Source of the DNA: an uncultured Bacteroidota bacterium
GTDB lineage: Bacteria; Bacteroidota; Bacteroidia; Bacteroidales; UBA12481
Direction of reading: 5' to 3'
NCBI GenBank assembly: GCA_903851365.1
Contig: CAINOB010000129.1
Coordinates: 1-57,762, forward strand
DNA length: 57,762 bases
Both the position numbers and the translations under genes were made by a program. Every line of letters begins with the position of its first letter. Position 1 is the first letter of the stretch. Positions 28,423 to 36,849 of this stretch are shown one piece after another. The notes under the pieces were generated by a model. That model was not told where the DNA came from and ran no database searches. It saw nothing but the letters and a program-made list of their open reading frames with translations.

Positions 28423-29795
28423 AATCCCTTCTTTTTCCAGGTCAGGTGAAAGGATTCTTTGGCAAAAACGAGCGGATCTCTTCTGGGTCCCCAAACCTTT
28501 ATCCCTACAGTAGTCATGGCTTTATTTTTCCACTTCGGGTTGATGCGTTCCAGCTTGCGCCTTCTCATCATCAGTTTCTTGTAATTGCTAAAGAAAAAAC
28601 GCTCCACGCCAACACTGTCTGAGGTTTCAACAATTTTGCGCCTGTTTTCCAGTAACAACTTATGTAACGGTATTTTCACCGGACAGGTGCCGGTACATTT
28701 TCCGCAAAGGCTGGAGGCGAAATTCAGAAATCCCATGTCCTGGGTACCATCCATATATCTCGATATGATCGATCCTATGGGTCCGGTATAGGTGGTTTGA
28801 TAAGTAAAGCCGCCAATATTTTTATAAACAGGACAGGCATTCAGGCAGGCGCCGCAGCGCAGGCATTTCAATGCCACCAGCATATCAAGGTCCTGAAACA
28901 GACGGGTTCTTCCGCCATCGAATAATATAACCACCATTCGAGATGGGCCATCGCCCTCAGTCGATTTGGCTGGTCCGGAAAGTATTGTGTTATAGGCAGT
29001 AACATGCTGTCCGGTACCATGTACGGCAAGTAGCGGCCAAAACAGGTCGAGATCGGTCAGTTCCGGCACCAGTCTTTCGATTCCGGCAATCACCACCAGT
29101 GTTTTAGGCCATGAAAAAGTCATCATTCCGTTACCCTCATTTTCGGTGAGGCCAATGGATCCGGTTTCCGCGATCAGAAAATTGGCTCCGGTTATTCCGA
29201 GCTGAGCGCTCATGAATTTTTCGCGAAGAAAGTCTCTCACAAACCCGGTAATCTCCTCGGGCTTTGAGGCAGGGTCCATATTGTATTTCTGATGAAACAG
29301 CGCCGCAACATCCTCCTTGGATTTATGCATGGCCGGGGTTACGATATGGTACGGCTTTTCACCTGCCAGCTGAACAATGAATTCACCAAGATCGGTCTCA
29401 AAAGATTCAACCTTATTTTTATTGAGAAACTGGTTTATTTCCAGCTCCTCCGAAATCATCGACTTCATTTTCACCACGGTACGAACGTCTTCCGAAGCAA
29501 TGATCTTTCCTAAAATCTTATAAACATCAGCAGCTTCTGATGCCCATTCCACTTCACATCCGTTGCCCCGGGCATTTTTTTCGAAACGGATCAGGAGTTG
29601 TTCAAATTCCTGCAAAACAAAGTCCTTGATTTTTGAGGCCTGTTCGCGGGCGTTCTCAATATCGCGGAAAAAGTGCATGCCCTTTTCAACCGCTTTATCG
29701 TACTGTCCGATATTATAATTGAGTATCCGCCGATGTTCCCGGTTGAAGCCTACCTCTTCAGATTTTGCTTGAAAAATTTTGCTTTTGCTCTCCAT
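28419..29795 (-). CDS. LutB/LldF-family lactate-utilisation iron-sulfur protein
   Basis: A 458-aa protein. The LUD domain (about residues 65-295) is followed by two ferredoxin-type clusters, CLRCGACLNACPVYK and CGKCTGTCPVKIP (about residues 312-370), and a C-terminal LutB region. LutB works with LutA and LutC in oxidising L-lactate. Here neither lutA nor lutC is adjacent, so lactate oxidation is inferred from family only. It follows rpiB by 6 nt on the same strand. Confidence 0.88.
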   Translation of the reverse strand: MESKSKIFQAKSEEVGFNREHRRILNYNIGQYDKAVEKGMHFFRDIENAREQASKIKDFVLQEFEQLLIRFEKNARGNGCEVEWASEAADVYKILGKIIASEDVRTVVKMKSMISEELEINQFLNKNKVESFETDLGEFIVQLAGEKPYHIVTPAMHKSKEDVAALFHQKYNMDPASKPEEITGFVRDFLREKFMSAQLGITGANFLIAETGSIGLTENEGNGMMTFSWPKTLVVIAGIERLVPELTDLDLFWPLLAVHGTGQHVTAYNTILSGPAKSTEGDGPSRMVVILFDGGRTRLFQDLDMLVALKCLRCGACLNACPVYKNIGGFTYQTTYTGPIGSIISRYMDGTQDMGFLNFASSLCGKCTGTCPVKIPLHKLLLENRRKIVETSDSVGVERFFFSNYKKLMMRRRKLERINPKWKNKAMTTVGIKVWGPRRDPLVFAKESFHLTWKKKGF

Positions 29796-29801
29796 GGCGG
29801 A

Positions 29802-30242
29802 TTAATGGTTGATCGGAATTTTTGCAATCCGTAAGGCATGACGTCCCGCCTCAAAATCGGTTTCAAGAAATTCCTTAACTATAACCTGAGCTTCCGACGG
29901 AACAATAAATCTTGCCGGTAAAGCACAGATATTAGCATCGTTATGTCGGCGAGCAAGACTAGCTATCTCCTTATTCCAGCAAAGGGCCGATCGTATTTTC
30001 GGATATTTGTTAACAACCATATTGATACCATTGCCACTTCCGCAAAGGCTGATTCCATAAGTGCAGGTACCATTTGAAACGGCAATTGCGAGCGGATGTC
30101 CGAAATCGGGATAGTCGCAGCTCTCTGAAGAATTACACCCAAAATCCATAACTGTGTAACCCTCATCGATTAACCAGTTTCGAAGGCACTCCTTCATCTT
30201 GAAACCGGCATGATCCGATGCCAAACCTATCTTTTCGAACAT
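29802..30242 (-). CDS. rpiB: Ribose-5-phosphate isomerase B
   Basis: Interconverts ribose 5-phosphate and ribulose 5-phosphate in the pentose phosphate pathway. RpiB/LacAB signatures: KIGLASDHAGFKMKE (active-site Asp-His), DFGCNSSESCDYPDFG, GISLCGSGNGINM (catalytic Cys and anion hole), and ARRHNDANICALPAR. I place the start at MFEKIGL (30240-30242), 146 aa; a GTG four codons earlier, over a poly-T run, is possible. It leads a two-gene unit with the LutB-like gene. Confidence 0.95.
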   Translation of the reverse strand: MFEKIGLASDHAGFKMKECLRNWLIDEGYTVMDFGCNSSESCDYPDFGHPLAIAVSNGTCTYGISLCGSGNGINMVVNKYPKIRSALCWNKEIASLARRHNDANICALPARFIVPSEAQVIVKEFLETDFEAGRHALRIAKIPINH

Positions 30243-30254
30243 TTTTTTTTCCAC

Positions 30255-30678
30255 AATTTCAATGTTTTTTTAACATCACTCTAAATTGTCTCATTATCAA
30301 GACCAAATTAACGAACCGTTGGCTAATTTTCATTCACCTAAATTTACCTTAATCACCCAAACATCAAAGAATCAATCAATAAAATATACTAAAGGTTATT
30401 AACACCCTATATTTGATATCTGCACTATAAAAACACAGTTTTTCACTTGGATCGGATCAACCCGAACCGATATAAAAATTGGTTTTAAATATGCAAGAGA
30501 AATTTTTCATCAGATGCAAAAAACAATCAACATAGTTTTCACAAAACTCTTTGTCTATTTTTGTATCGCTGATAAGCTGTAATTCCGAACTTTATAAAGC
30601 CGGATTGACGGGTAAACCGGACTTATCAACAGTATTAACAGGGTATTATTATTATCATCAGATTTATATAAAACTATA
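30255..30678. other. 424-bp AT-rich intergenic region between divergent rpiB and the YwqK-like gene
   Basis: No gene is visible. It contains a TATTTTTG box at 30556-30563 (plus strand, fits TAnnTTTG, about 115 bp before the downstream start), an ATCGG/CCGAT inverted repeat near 30450 and a CCGG/CCGG short hairpin near 30600. Such a long upstream region may hold further regulation, but I see no recognisable operator. Confidence 0.5.
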
Positions 30679-32238
30679 ATGATAATAAAGAGAGTAAAGG
30701 GTGCCGGAATAGCACTCCTCTTTGTTCTGATCAGTCACGGACTTTATTGCCAGGAGACCCTGAAAGAGGGTTACAACAAGCTATATTATGGCAACAAGCA
30801 GATTTCCAGTGAGGGAATGATCAAAAATGGCAAACCCGACGGAAAATGGATATCCTATCACATCAATGGTAAGATAAAATCAGAGGGCAACCGAAGAAAT
30901 TTTCAGCTCGATTCCATCTGGAAGTTTTACGACGAACAGGGATTTCTTATCGAGGAAATCAATTATATGGATGGAAAAAGGAGTGGATATAATATTAAAT
31001 ATCAGGTAATTAATAATAATAACACCTTAATTTCGGTTCCATTGTTCAAAGAACTGTATTTGAATAATCTGAAACAGGGACTCTCCTTGTATTACAACAA
31101 TAAAGGTGAGATTGAAAAGATTATCCGGTACAAAGATGGCAAGAAAGAGGGGTTAACCCGCGAGTTTATCAATGGTATCGTGCAGATTGTTTATAAGTAT
31201 CACAATGATTTTCTGATCGATCGTGAGTTTATTAATCAGACTGATAATAAGGGAATTAAACAAGGTGTTTGGCGCGAATACTTTGAAAATGACAATATTA
31301 AAACAGAAGAAAATTATAAGAATGGCGCACTCAACGGTTATACCCGCGAGTACAATCAGGCCGGAAAACTAATCACCTCAAAATTTTATGAAAATGGCAA
31401 GCTGATCGAAAATGGTGATAATAAGGAAATCGTTGCCGAGGTAAAAAATGAATACGACAGCCTGGGAAATTTATTGAAGAGCGGAAGTTACATGAACAAT
31501 ATTCCTGTTGGCACCCACCGGAAATATCAGCCCGGAAAGTCAAAGGTTGAGATCAAGGAATTCAGTAACAGCGGACAGGTAATTTCAGCCGGAGTTACTG
31601 ATGATAAAGGGATAAAAGAGGAATTCTGGCAGTTTTTTTATGCCGGCGGTCAGGTGCGGCTTGAGGGAAACTACAAGAATGATAAACGTTCAGGCACCTG
31701 GAAATTCTATTTTCCGGATGGTAAGCTTGAGCAAACCGGTAATTACCTGAATGGACTCGAGGATGGATTATGGACCTGGTATTATTCCGGCGGGGCACTT
31801 CGCCGTGAAGAAAATTATTTGCGGGGCCACGAAGATGGTATGTCCACCGAGTACGATGAAAATAATGCTATTCTGGCTCAGGGTGAATACATTGAGGGAC
31901 TCGAGGAGGGGCCATGGATTTATAAAACCGGCGACATGACACAAAAGGGGTCGTTCAAGGCAGGATTAAAGGATGGGATCTGGAAGGAATTTTATGGGGA
32001 TGGAACGATAAAATTTGAAGGAAACTACGTCCAGGGATCGCCCGACGGGAAGCATAAGCTCTATTATGAAAACGGAAAAATTAAAGAAGAGCAATTTTAC
32101 CGCATGGGATTAAAGGATAAAACCTGGTGGGTTTTTGACCAGGCTGGTAACGTGGTGATATCATACGTCTATGCAAATGATGCATTGGTCAAAATTAATG
32201 GAGTCCGCGTCAATCTTGAGACAGAAAACAATCAATAA
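30679..32238 (+). CDS. Secreted MORN/YwqK-type repeat protein
   Basis: A 519-aa protein with a signal peptide (GAGIALLFVLISHGLYCQ). It is built of about 18-20 repeats of roughly 23 residues with the pattern G-x-W-x-x-Y/F-x-x-x-G-x-x-x-x-E-x-x-Y-x-x-G, for example DGKWISYHINGKIKSEGN and SGTWKFYFPDGKLEQTGN. This is the MORN_2 repeat of the YwqK family, labelled antitoxin in databases; no toxin partner is present here. The role is unknown, with extracellular or periplasmic location likely. It is monocistronic or leads the response-regulator gene. Confidence 0.82.
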   Translation: MIIKRVKGAGIALLFVLISHGLYCQETLKEGYNKLYYGNKQISSEGMIKNGKPDGKWISYHINGKIKSEGNRRNFQLDSIWKFYDEQGFLIEEINYMDGKRSGYNIKYQVINNNNTLISVPLFKELYLNNLKQGLSLYYNNKGEIEKIIRYKDGKKEGLTREFINGIVQIVYKYHNDFLIDREFINQTDNKGIKQGVWREYFENDNIKTEENYKNGALNGYTREYNQAGKLITSKFYENGKLIENGDNKEIVAEVKNEYDSLGNLLKSGSYMNNIPVGTHRKYQPGKSKVEIKEFSNSGQVISAGVTDDKGIKEEFWQFFYAGGQVRLEGNYKNDKRSGTWKFYFPDGKLEQTGNYLNGLEDGLWTWYYSGGALRREENYLRGHEDGMSTEYDENNAILAQGEYIEGLEEGPWIYKTGDMTQKGSFKAGLKDGIWKEFYGDGTIKFEGNYVQGSPDGKHKLYYENGKIKEEQFYRMGLKDKTWWVFDQAGNVVISYVYANDALVKINGVRVNLETENNQ

Positions 32239-32311
32239 ATTTTAAAAGCCTCCTGCCAAAGGTTAATTTTGGAAAATATTCCTAAATTTACACGGAGGTG
32301 TGTATTTTTTT

Positions 32312-32704
32312 ATGGAGCCAAGCGGAAAAACAATTTTATTGGTCGAGGACAATAAGCTTAACCAGAGGCTTATGGAATCGAGCTTGCGACGGTTCGGCTT
32401 TTTGATCGAACTGGCAAGTAATGGATTGGAGGCCATTGAAAAATACCAGGCAAACCCCGAAAGATTTTCCCTGATCATCATGGATATCATGATGCCCATA
32501 ATGGATGGGCTCGAAGCCACAAGGCAAATCAGGATGTTTGAACAACCCTTGAATATTCGGGTTCCGATCATTGCGCTAACGGCCAATACCTTCAATGCTG
32601 ACCGTGAGCGTTGTCTCTCTTATGGCATGGACGACTATCTTGCCAAACCTCTCAATATTGAATTATTGGCACAATCGTTCCGGAACTTAGGGGTAATCAA
32701 ATAG
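32312..32704 (+). CDS. Single-domain (receiver-only) response regulator
   Basis: About 130 aa comprising one REC domain. The acidic pair is in LLVEDNKLNQ, the phospho-acceptor Asp in LIIMDIMMPIMDG, Thr in ALTANTF and Lys in DDYLAKPLN. There is no output domain. The EDNKLNQ/MDIMMPxMDG style is that of receiver domains released from hybrid histidine kinases. It starts 3 nt upstream of ruvB's unit (gap to ruvB 3 nt); no kinase is nearby, so the partner is unknown. Confidence 0.9.
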   Translation: MEPSGKTILLVEDNKLNQRLMESSLRRFGFLIELASNGLEAIEKYQANPERFSLIIMDIMMPIMDGLEATRQIRMFEQPLNIRVPIIALTANTFNADRERCLSYGMDDYLAKPLNIELLAQSFRNLGVIK

Positions 32705-32707
32705 TTT

Positions 32708-33730
32708 ATGTCTGAACCCTACGATTTCAGGGATCCACTGGCACAGTCTGAGGATCAGGAAATTGAACGGCAGCTGAGGCCGGTCGAGTTTTCGGATTTT
32801 TCCGGTCAGGAAAAAGTCATCAGCAATCTCCGTGTTTTTGTGCAGGCCGCTTCCATGCGAGGAGAGGCGCTCGATCATGTATTGCTGCATGGTCCTCCCG
32901 GGCTCGGTAAGACAACCCTTTCGCACATCATTTCGAAGGAATTGCATGTGGGCATGAAAATGACTTCGGGACCGGTGCTTGATAAGCCAGGTGATCTGGC
33001 CGGACTGCTCACCTCACTGGAAAAGGGGGATGTGCTGTTTATCGATGAAATTCACCGGTTGAGTCCGGTAGTGGAAGAATATTTGTATTCGGCGATGGAG
33101 GATTACCGGATCGATATCATGATCGACCGTGGACCCGGGGCACGCTCCATCCAGCTTGATCTCAACCCTTTTACACTGATTGGCGCCACTACGCGTTCGG
33201 GTTTGCTGACCAGTCCGTTAAGGGCCCGATTCGGAATTACCTGCTATCTCGAATATTACAACAAGGAGGTTCTTAATACGATCGTCAAGCGGTCGGCCTC
33301 GATACTGAATGTCCAGATATCCGAAGAAGCCGCGGTGGAGATTGCCACCCGCAGCCGGGGCACACCGAGGATCGCCAACGCATTGCTGCGCCGCATTCGC
33401 GACTTTGCCCAGGTAAAAGGCGATGGCCGCATTGATATTGGGATAACCCGGCATGGACTGAATGCTCTTAACATTGATGCCCATGGTCTTGATGAAATGG
33501 ACAACCGCATTTTAAATGCCCTGGTAAATAAATTCAGCGGCGGCCCGGTGGGCCTTAATACAATATCAGTATCGGTAGGTGAAGAAGCGGGCACTATCGA
33601 AGAAGTGTACGAACCTTTCCTGATACAGGAAGGTTACCTTAAAAGGACGCCCCGCGGCCGCGAAGCTACGGAAAAGGCTTATATCCATCTGGGTAAAATA
33701 CCTGGCGAATCTCAATCCAGATTATTCTGA
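32708..33730 (+). CDS. ruvB: Holliday junction branch migration helicase RuvB
   Basis: AAA+ motor that drives branch migration with RuvA. Walker A is [13 protein letters not shown], Walker B is LFIDEIHRL, sensor 1 is [11 protein letters not shown] and the arginine finger region is SPLRARFG. The C-terminal winged helix ends with [13 protein letters not shown]. Length 340 aa is typical. It follows the receiver gene by 3 nt; ruvA and ruvC are not adjacent. Confidence 0.98.
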   Translation: MSEPYDFRDPLAQSEDQEIERQLRPVEFSDFSGQEKVISNLRVFVQAASMRGEALDHVLLHGPPGLGKTTLSHIISKELHVGMKMTSGPVLDKPGDLAGLLTSLEKGDVLFIDEIHRLSPVVEEYLYSAMEDYRIDIMIDRGPGARSIQLDLNPFTLIGATTRSGLLTSPLRARFGITCYLEYYNKEVLNTIVKRSASILNVQISEEAAVEIATRSRGTPRIANALLRRIRDFAQVKGDGRIDIGITRHGLNALNIDAHGLDEMDNRILNALVNKFSGGPVGLNTISVSVGEEAGTIEEVYEPFLIQEGYLKRTPRGREATEKAYIHLGKIPGESQSRLF

Positions 33731-33748
33731 TTACAACCCAATTTTAAA

Positions 33749-36301
33749 ATGAAGCGTTATACTTATTTGGCTGTCACCTTGATGATAGCCGGCACTGCAG
33801 CTGTTACTGCGATTTTGCTGCCGAAGCATTCCGTTAAGCCACAACCGATTGAAATAGTTTCTGAAGAGTCCGATAATTATATCAGGCGTCAGGAGTGGAT
33901 CGAGGCCATGCATAAAACCGCCCCGGGAGTTGACTGGCGCGAGATGGATCAGCAAACCCGGCAGGAGATGTACGAGCAGAAGCTTCCCGCATTGCAGGAA
34001 GCCGGGCGCGAGGGCCAGGAAAAGAGCGGCGTAATTGAAAGTATTGCCAATGGTTACCTTACCGGACAATGGATCGAAAAGGGCAGCAGCAATATGGCTG
34101 GCCGCGTGCATTGTGTAGACATTGATTTTACCCATAACCTTCTTTATGCTGCCGCCGACGGTGGTCAGATATGGATGGGCACCCTGGACGGAAAAAACTG
34201 GAAATCACTTTCCGACCCTTACCGAATTGGCAATATACAGTTTATCAGGGCCTTTCAGAATCCCGGAGGAACTACGCGTGTGTTGGCTTCGAACGACAGG
34301 GTACGCATGAATTATTCCGATGACATGGGAATTACCTGGAAGCTAAGTAATGGCTTAACAGCCTATTATAGCGGTTATAACCTTATTCGTTCGGTAAGCC
34401 AGGCCGACGGTACCTTATATATCCTGGCGTACAAATCACCTTCTCTGTATCTGCTCCGCTCAAAGGATCTCGGCACCAGCTTTACCCAGATCATCAAGAG
34501 TGCAGGATCAAATCTTTCAGATATCTGGACCAATCGTTTCGGAACAGATTCCCTGTATCTGATCGATAAAAACCAGATTTACTCATTGCAGGATTCTACC
34601 TCCTGGAGAAAAATTGCTGAAGCAAACCTGAATTTTGCGACCACTGAAATTAACCAGGTTCAGCTTGCCGGCAGCACCATATCCTCGGTTACCACACTTT
34701 ATGCCATGTTCAGGCTCGACCAGTCGACCCGCTTTTACGGATCAGCTCCGGGTGCCACGGCATGGACCTATCGCAGCCAGGTTGATCAGGGACCGTTCAT
34801 GTCGAATAGCTTCGGCTCTTCGCCCACCAATCCGAACTTTATCGGTTTCGGGGGACTAAATGCTGAGTACAGCAGCGACGGGGGAGTTACCTGGACCTAT
34901 GTCAACAGCTGGGGCGACTATTATGGCGACCCCACGCATAAGCTGCACGCTGATATTCCTGAAGTGGAATTTTTTAAGAAACCCGATGGCACCGACCTGG
35001 TATACATCAGCACTGATGGCGGCAGCTTCATGTCGGAAAACCAGATGCTCAGCGTGACGAATGTATCGCAGAACGGATTAAATATCAGCCAATATTATTC
35101 GACATACACCCATCGTACCAAAACCAATGTTATTTATGCCGGTGCTCAGGATCAGGGATTTCAGAAAACCTGGGAGGTAAACACCGGGGCGGTTAAATTC
35201 GATCAGACCATCAGTGGGGATTACGGGCATGTGGTATCGGGTGATGGCGGAAACAGCATGTGGACGGTTTATCCCGGTTTTGCCATGTACTATCCCGATG
35301 CCTCCAACAGCAATGCCAGCTCATCGCTTGGTTTCGATGTCATGAAAATGAAGAACCAGTTCTGGATGCCGCCTCTCCTGGCCGATCCCTACTTTCCTGA
35401 ACGTGTGTACCTCGCAGGTGGAACCTCCACTACCGGCGCCCATATCTGGTACCTTCAGTATACCACCAGCGGCATCACAGCCACTGAGCTGCCAACGGAT
35501 TTCAGCAATGGTGATGCCAATACGCGCATTGCTTCCATGGCTTTTTCGCCGATCAATAAAGATTATCGTTATGTGCTTAATTCGGCAGGCAAATTTTTCG
35601 TTTCCACCGACCGCGGCACCACTTATACCCAATCCACCAACAGGGGTCCCGACAGTCACTATTTTTATGGAAACAGCATCGTTCCGTCACCCCGCGATAT
35701 CAACACTATCTGGCTGGCCGGCAGCGGATATTCCGGCTACCCGGTATGGGTATCGCACAATGGCGGCCAGACTTTCCAGGCCATGTCGAACGGACTGAAA
35801 AACAGCCTGATTTATGAGATGACCTGCAACACTGACGGTACCATACTTTTTGCCGCCTCCGAGGTAGGTCCGTGGGTATATATTGTGGCGAACAACATGT
35901 GGTACGACCTGAGCGGAATAGCTGCTCCGCAGCAAACTTACTGGGGTGTCGATTATATCCCGGCATTGCGTACAGCGCGGTTTGCCACGTATGGAAGGGG
36001 TATCTGGGACTTTAAAATATCGACATTCAGCGGCGTCAATGATATCATCGCAAATGCTGGTTTTACCGTTTCAACGTATCCTAACCCTTGCAAAGAAAGT
36101 CTTAACATCTCCGTTGACAATATAAATCAGAGTGAGCTGCTGATCACTTTGATCACTTTAGACGGAAAGACCATAAAGACGGAAAGACCGGCATCGGGCA
36201 GCAATGTTCAGATGGACCTGAGCAGTTTGCCGGCCGGCGTGTACCTGTTATCGGTAGAGCAAAGCGGGACGAGGAAAGTGGTGAAAGTGGTGAGAGAGTA
36301 G
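33749..36301 (+). CDS. T9SS-exported BNR/sortilin-like beta-propeller protein
   Basis: An 850-aa protein: N-terminal signal/anchor (LAVTLMIAGTAAVTAILL), a long central region of BNR/sialidase-like repeats (Asp-box elements such as SDDMGITWK, SSDGGVTW and SHNGGQTF) forming one or two beta propellers (about residues 90-760), then a type A T9SS sorting domain (about 770-850) with YPNPCKESLNIS and LPAGVYLLSVEQSG. It is thus secreted across the outer membrane. No catalytic residues are assignable; a binding role is likely. It starts 18 nt after ruvB. Confidence 0.88.
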   Translation: MKRYTYLAVTLMIAGTAAVTAILLPKHSVKPQPIEIVSEESDNYIRRQEWIEAMHKTAPGVDWREMDQQTRQEMYEQKLPALQEAGREGQEKSGVIESIANGYLTGQWIEKGSSNMAGRVHCVDIDFTHNLLYAAADGGQIWMGTLDGKNWKSLSDPYRIGNIQFIRAFQNPGGTTRVLASNDRVRMNYSDDMGITWKLSNGLTAYYSGYNLIRSVSQADGTLYILAYKSPSLYLLRSKDLGTSFTQIIKSAGSNLSDIWTNRFGTDSLYLIDKNQIYSLQDSTSWRKIAEANLNFATTEINQVQLAGSTISSVTTLYAMFRLDQSTRFYGSAPGATAWTYRSQVDQGPFMSNSFGSSPTNPNFIGFGGLNAEYSSDGGVTWTYVNSWGDYYGDPTHKLHADIPEVEFFKKPDGTDLVYISTDGGSFMSENQMLSVTNVSQNGLNISQYYSTYTHRTKTNVIYAGAQDQGFQKTWEVNTGAVKFDQTISGDYGHVVSGDGGNSMWTVYPGFAMYYPDASNSNASSSLGFDVMKMKNQFWMPPLLADPYFPERVYLAGGTSTTGAHIWYLQYTTSGITATELPTDFSNGDANTRIASMAFSPINKDYRYVLNSAGKFFVSTDRGTTYTQSTNRGPDSHYFYGNSIVPSPRDINTIWLAGSGYSGYPVWVSHNGGQTFQAMSNGLKNSLIYEMTCNTDGTILFAASEVGPWVYIVANNMWYDLSGIAAPQQTYWGVDYIPALRTARFATYGRGIWDFKISTFSGVNDIIANAGFTVSTYPNPCKESLNISVDNINQSELLITLITLDGKTIKTERPASGSNVQMDLSSLPAGVYLLSVEQSGTRKVVKVVRE

Positions 36302-36338
36302 GTACTGTAGGGGAGGACCCGTGCGTCCTCCCTCTTTG
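36302..36338. terminator. Probable hairpin terminator after the T9SS cargo gene
   Basis: GGGGAGGAC-CCGTGC-GTCCTCCC forms a GC-rich hairpin followed by TCTTT, about 10 nt after the stop codon. The T tract is short, so termination is plausible rather than certain. Confidence 0.5.
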
Positions 36339-36399
36339 GCTGAATGTCGTGGTATGCGACGGGGTCCCCGCCTTCGCGGGGATGACAACTCTATCGGGG
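36339..36399 (+). repeat. 61-bp repeat, left arm of the GIY-YIG cassette
   Basis: It is 56 of 61 bases identical to the reverse complement of 36781-36841. It contains the hairpin TCCCCGC-CTTC-GCGGGGA. Weaker similarity continues about 20 bp inward (GGTAATTATGTGAG versus GGCAGTTGGTGAG). Confidence 0.9.
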
Positions 36400-36466
36400 G
36401 TAATTATGTGAGGTAGATTTCTCCATTTGGGTGACTCTATTGCGTCTATAATGAGAAAAGAAGCAA

Positions 36467-36757
36467 ATGGGCACCGATTCATTTTTTGTTTACATCATGT
36501 CTACCGTAAATAATAAGGTTATTTATGTCGGGTTTTCAAATGATATTAAAAGGCGAGTTTATGAACACCAAAGTCATTTGAATTTTGGATTTACGTGGAG
36601 ATACAATATTTGTAAGCTAGTTTATTACGAGCCATTTAAGTATGTCGATGAAGCCATTAAGCGTGAAAAACAACTGAAAAGATGGAATCGCGACTGGAAA
36701 GACAACCTTATTAACAAATCTAACCCTGGCTGGAACGATATCACCTCCACCCTCTGA
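36467..36757 (+). CDS. Small GIY-YIG nuclease-family protein
   Basis: A 96-aa stand-alone GIY-YIG domain of the YhbQ/UPF0213 type. The motif appears as FFVYIMSTVNNKVIYVGFSN (VYI...VYVG pattern), followed by DIKRRVYEHQSH (catalytic Arg), KLVYYEPF and the conserved Glu in DEAIKREKQLKRWNR; it ends NPGWNDI. Members of this family are putative DNA nucleases with no settled role. It lies midway between inverted repeats, which suggests that it acts on them. Confidence 0.9.
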   Translation: MGTDSFFVYIMSTVNNKVIYVGFSNDIKRRVYEHQSHLNFGFTWRYNICKLVYYEPFKYVDEAIKREKQLKRWNRDWKDNLINKSNPGWNDITSTL

Positions 36758-36780
36758 CCTGATCTTAACTCACCAACTGC

Positions 36781-36841
36781 CCTCGACAGAGTTGTCATCT
36801 CCGCGAAGGCGGGGACCCCGTCGCATACCACGGCATTCCGC
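36781..36841 (-). repeat. 61-bp repeat, right arm of the GIY-YIG cassette
   Basis: Inverted copy of 36339-36399 with five differences in 61 bp. It ends 8 bp before the stop of the acyltransferase gene. Confidence 0.9.
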
Positions 36842-36849
36842 AAGCGAAT

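Larger units (their letters stand above)
36339..36841. mobile_element. Candidate miniature element: inverted repeat - GIY-YIG gene - inverted repeat
   Basis: A 503-bp unit in which one small GIY-YIG gene is the only gene and both ends are 61-bp inverted copies (92% identical) of a hairpin repeat that also occurs at 26663. The organisation resembles REP/RAYT systems, where a nuclease moves short palindromic repeats, but the nuclease is of a different family. That this is a mobile unit is inference; no target-site duplication is obvious. Confidence 0.6.

Noticed and set aside
28419-30242. Complete lactate utilisation operon
   Set aside because: Only a LutB-like gene is present; its neighbour is rpiB, and neither lutA nor lutC is visible.
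30679-32238. Toxin-antitoxin function for the YwqK-like protein
   Set aside because: The family label mentions antitoxin, but there is no adjacent toxin gene and the protein has a secretion signal.
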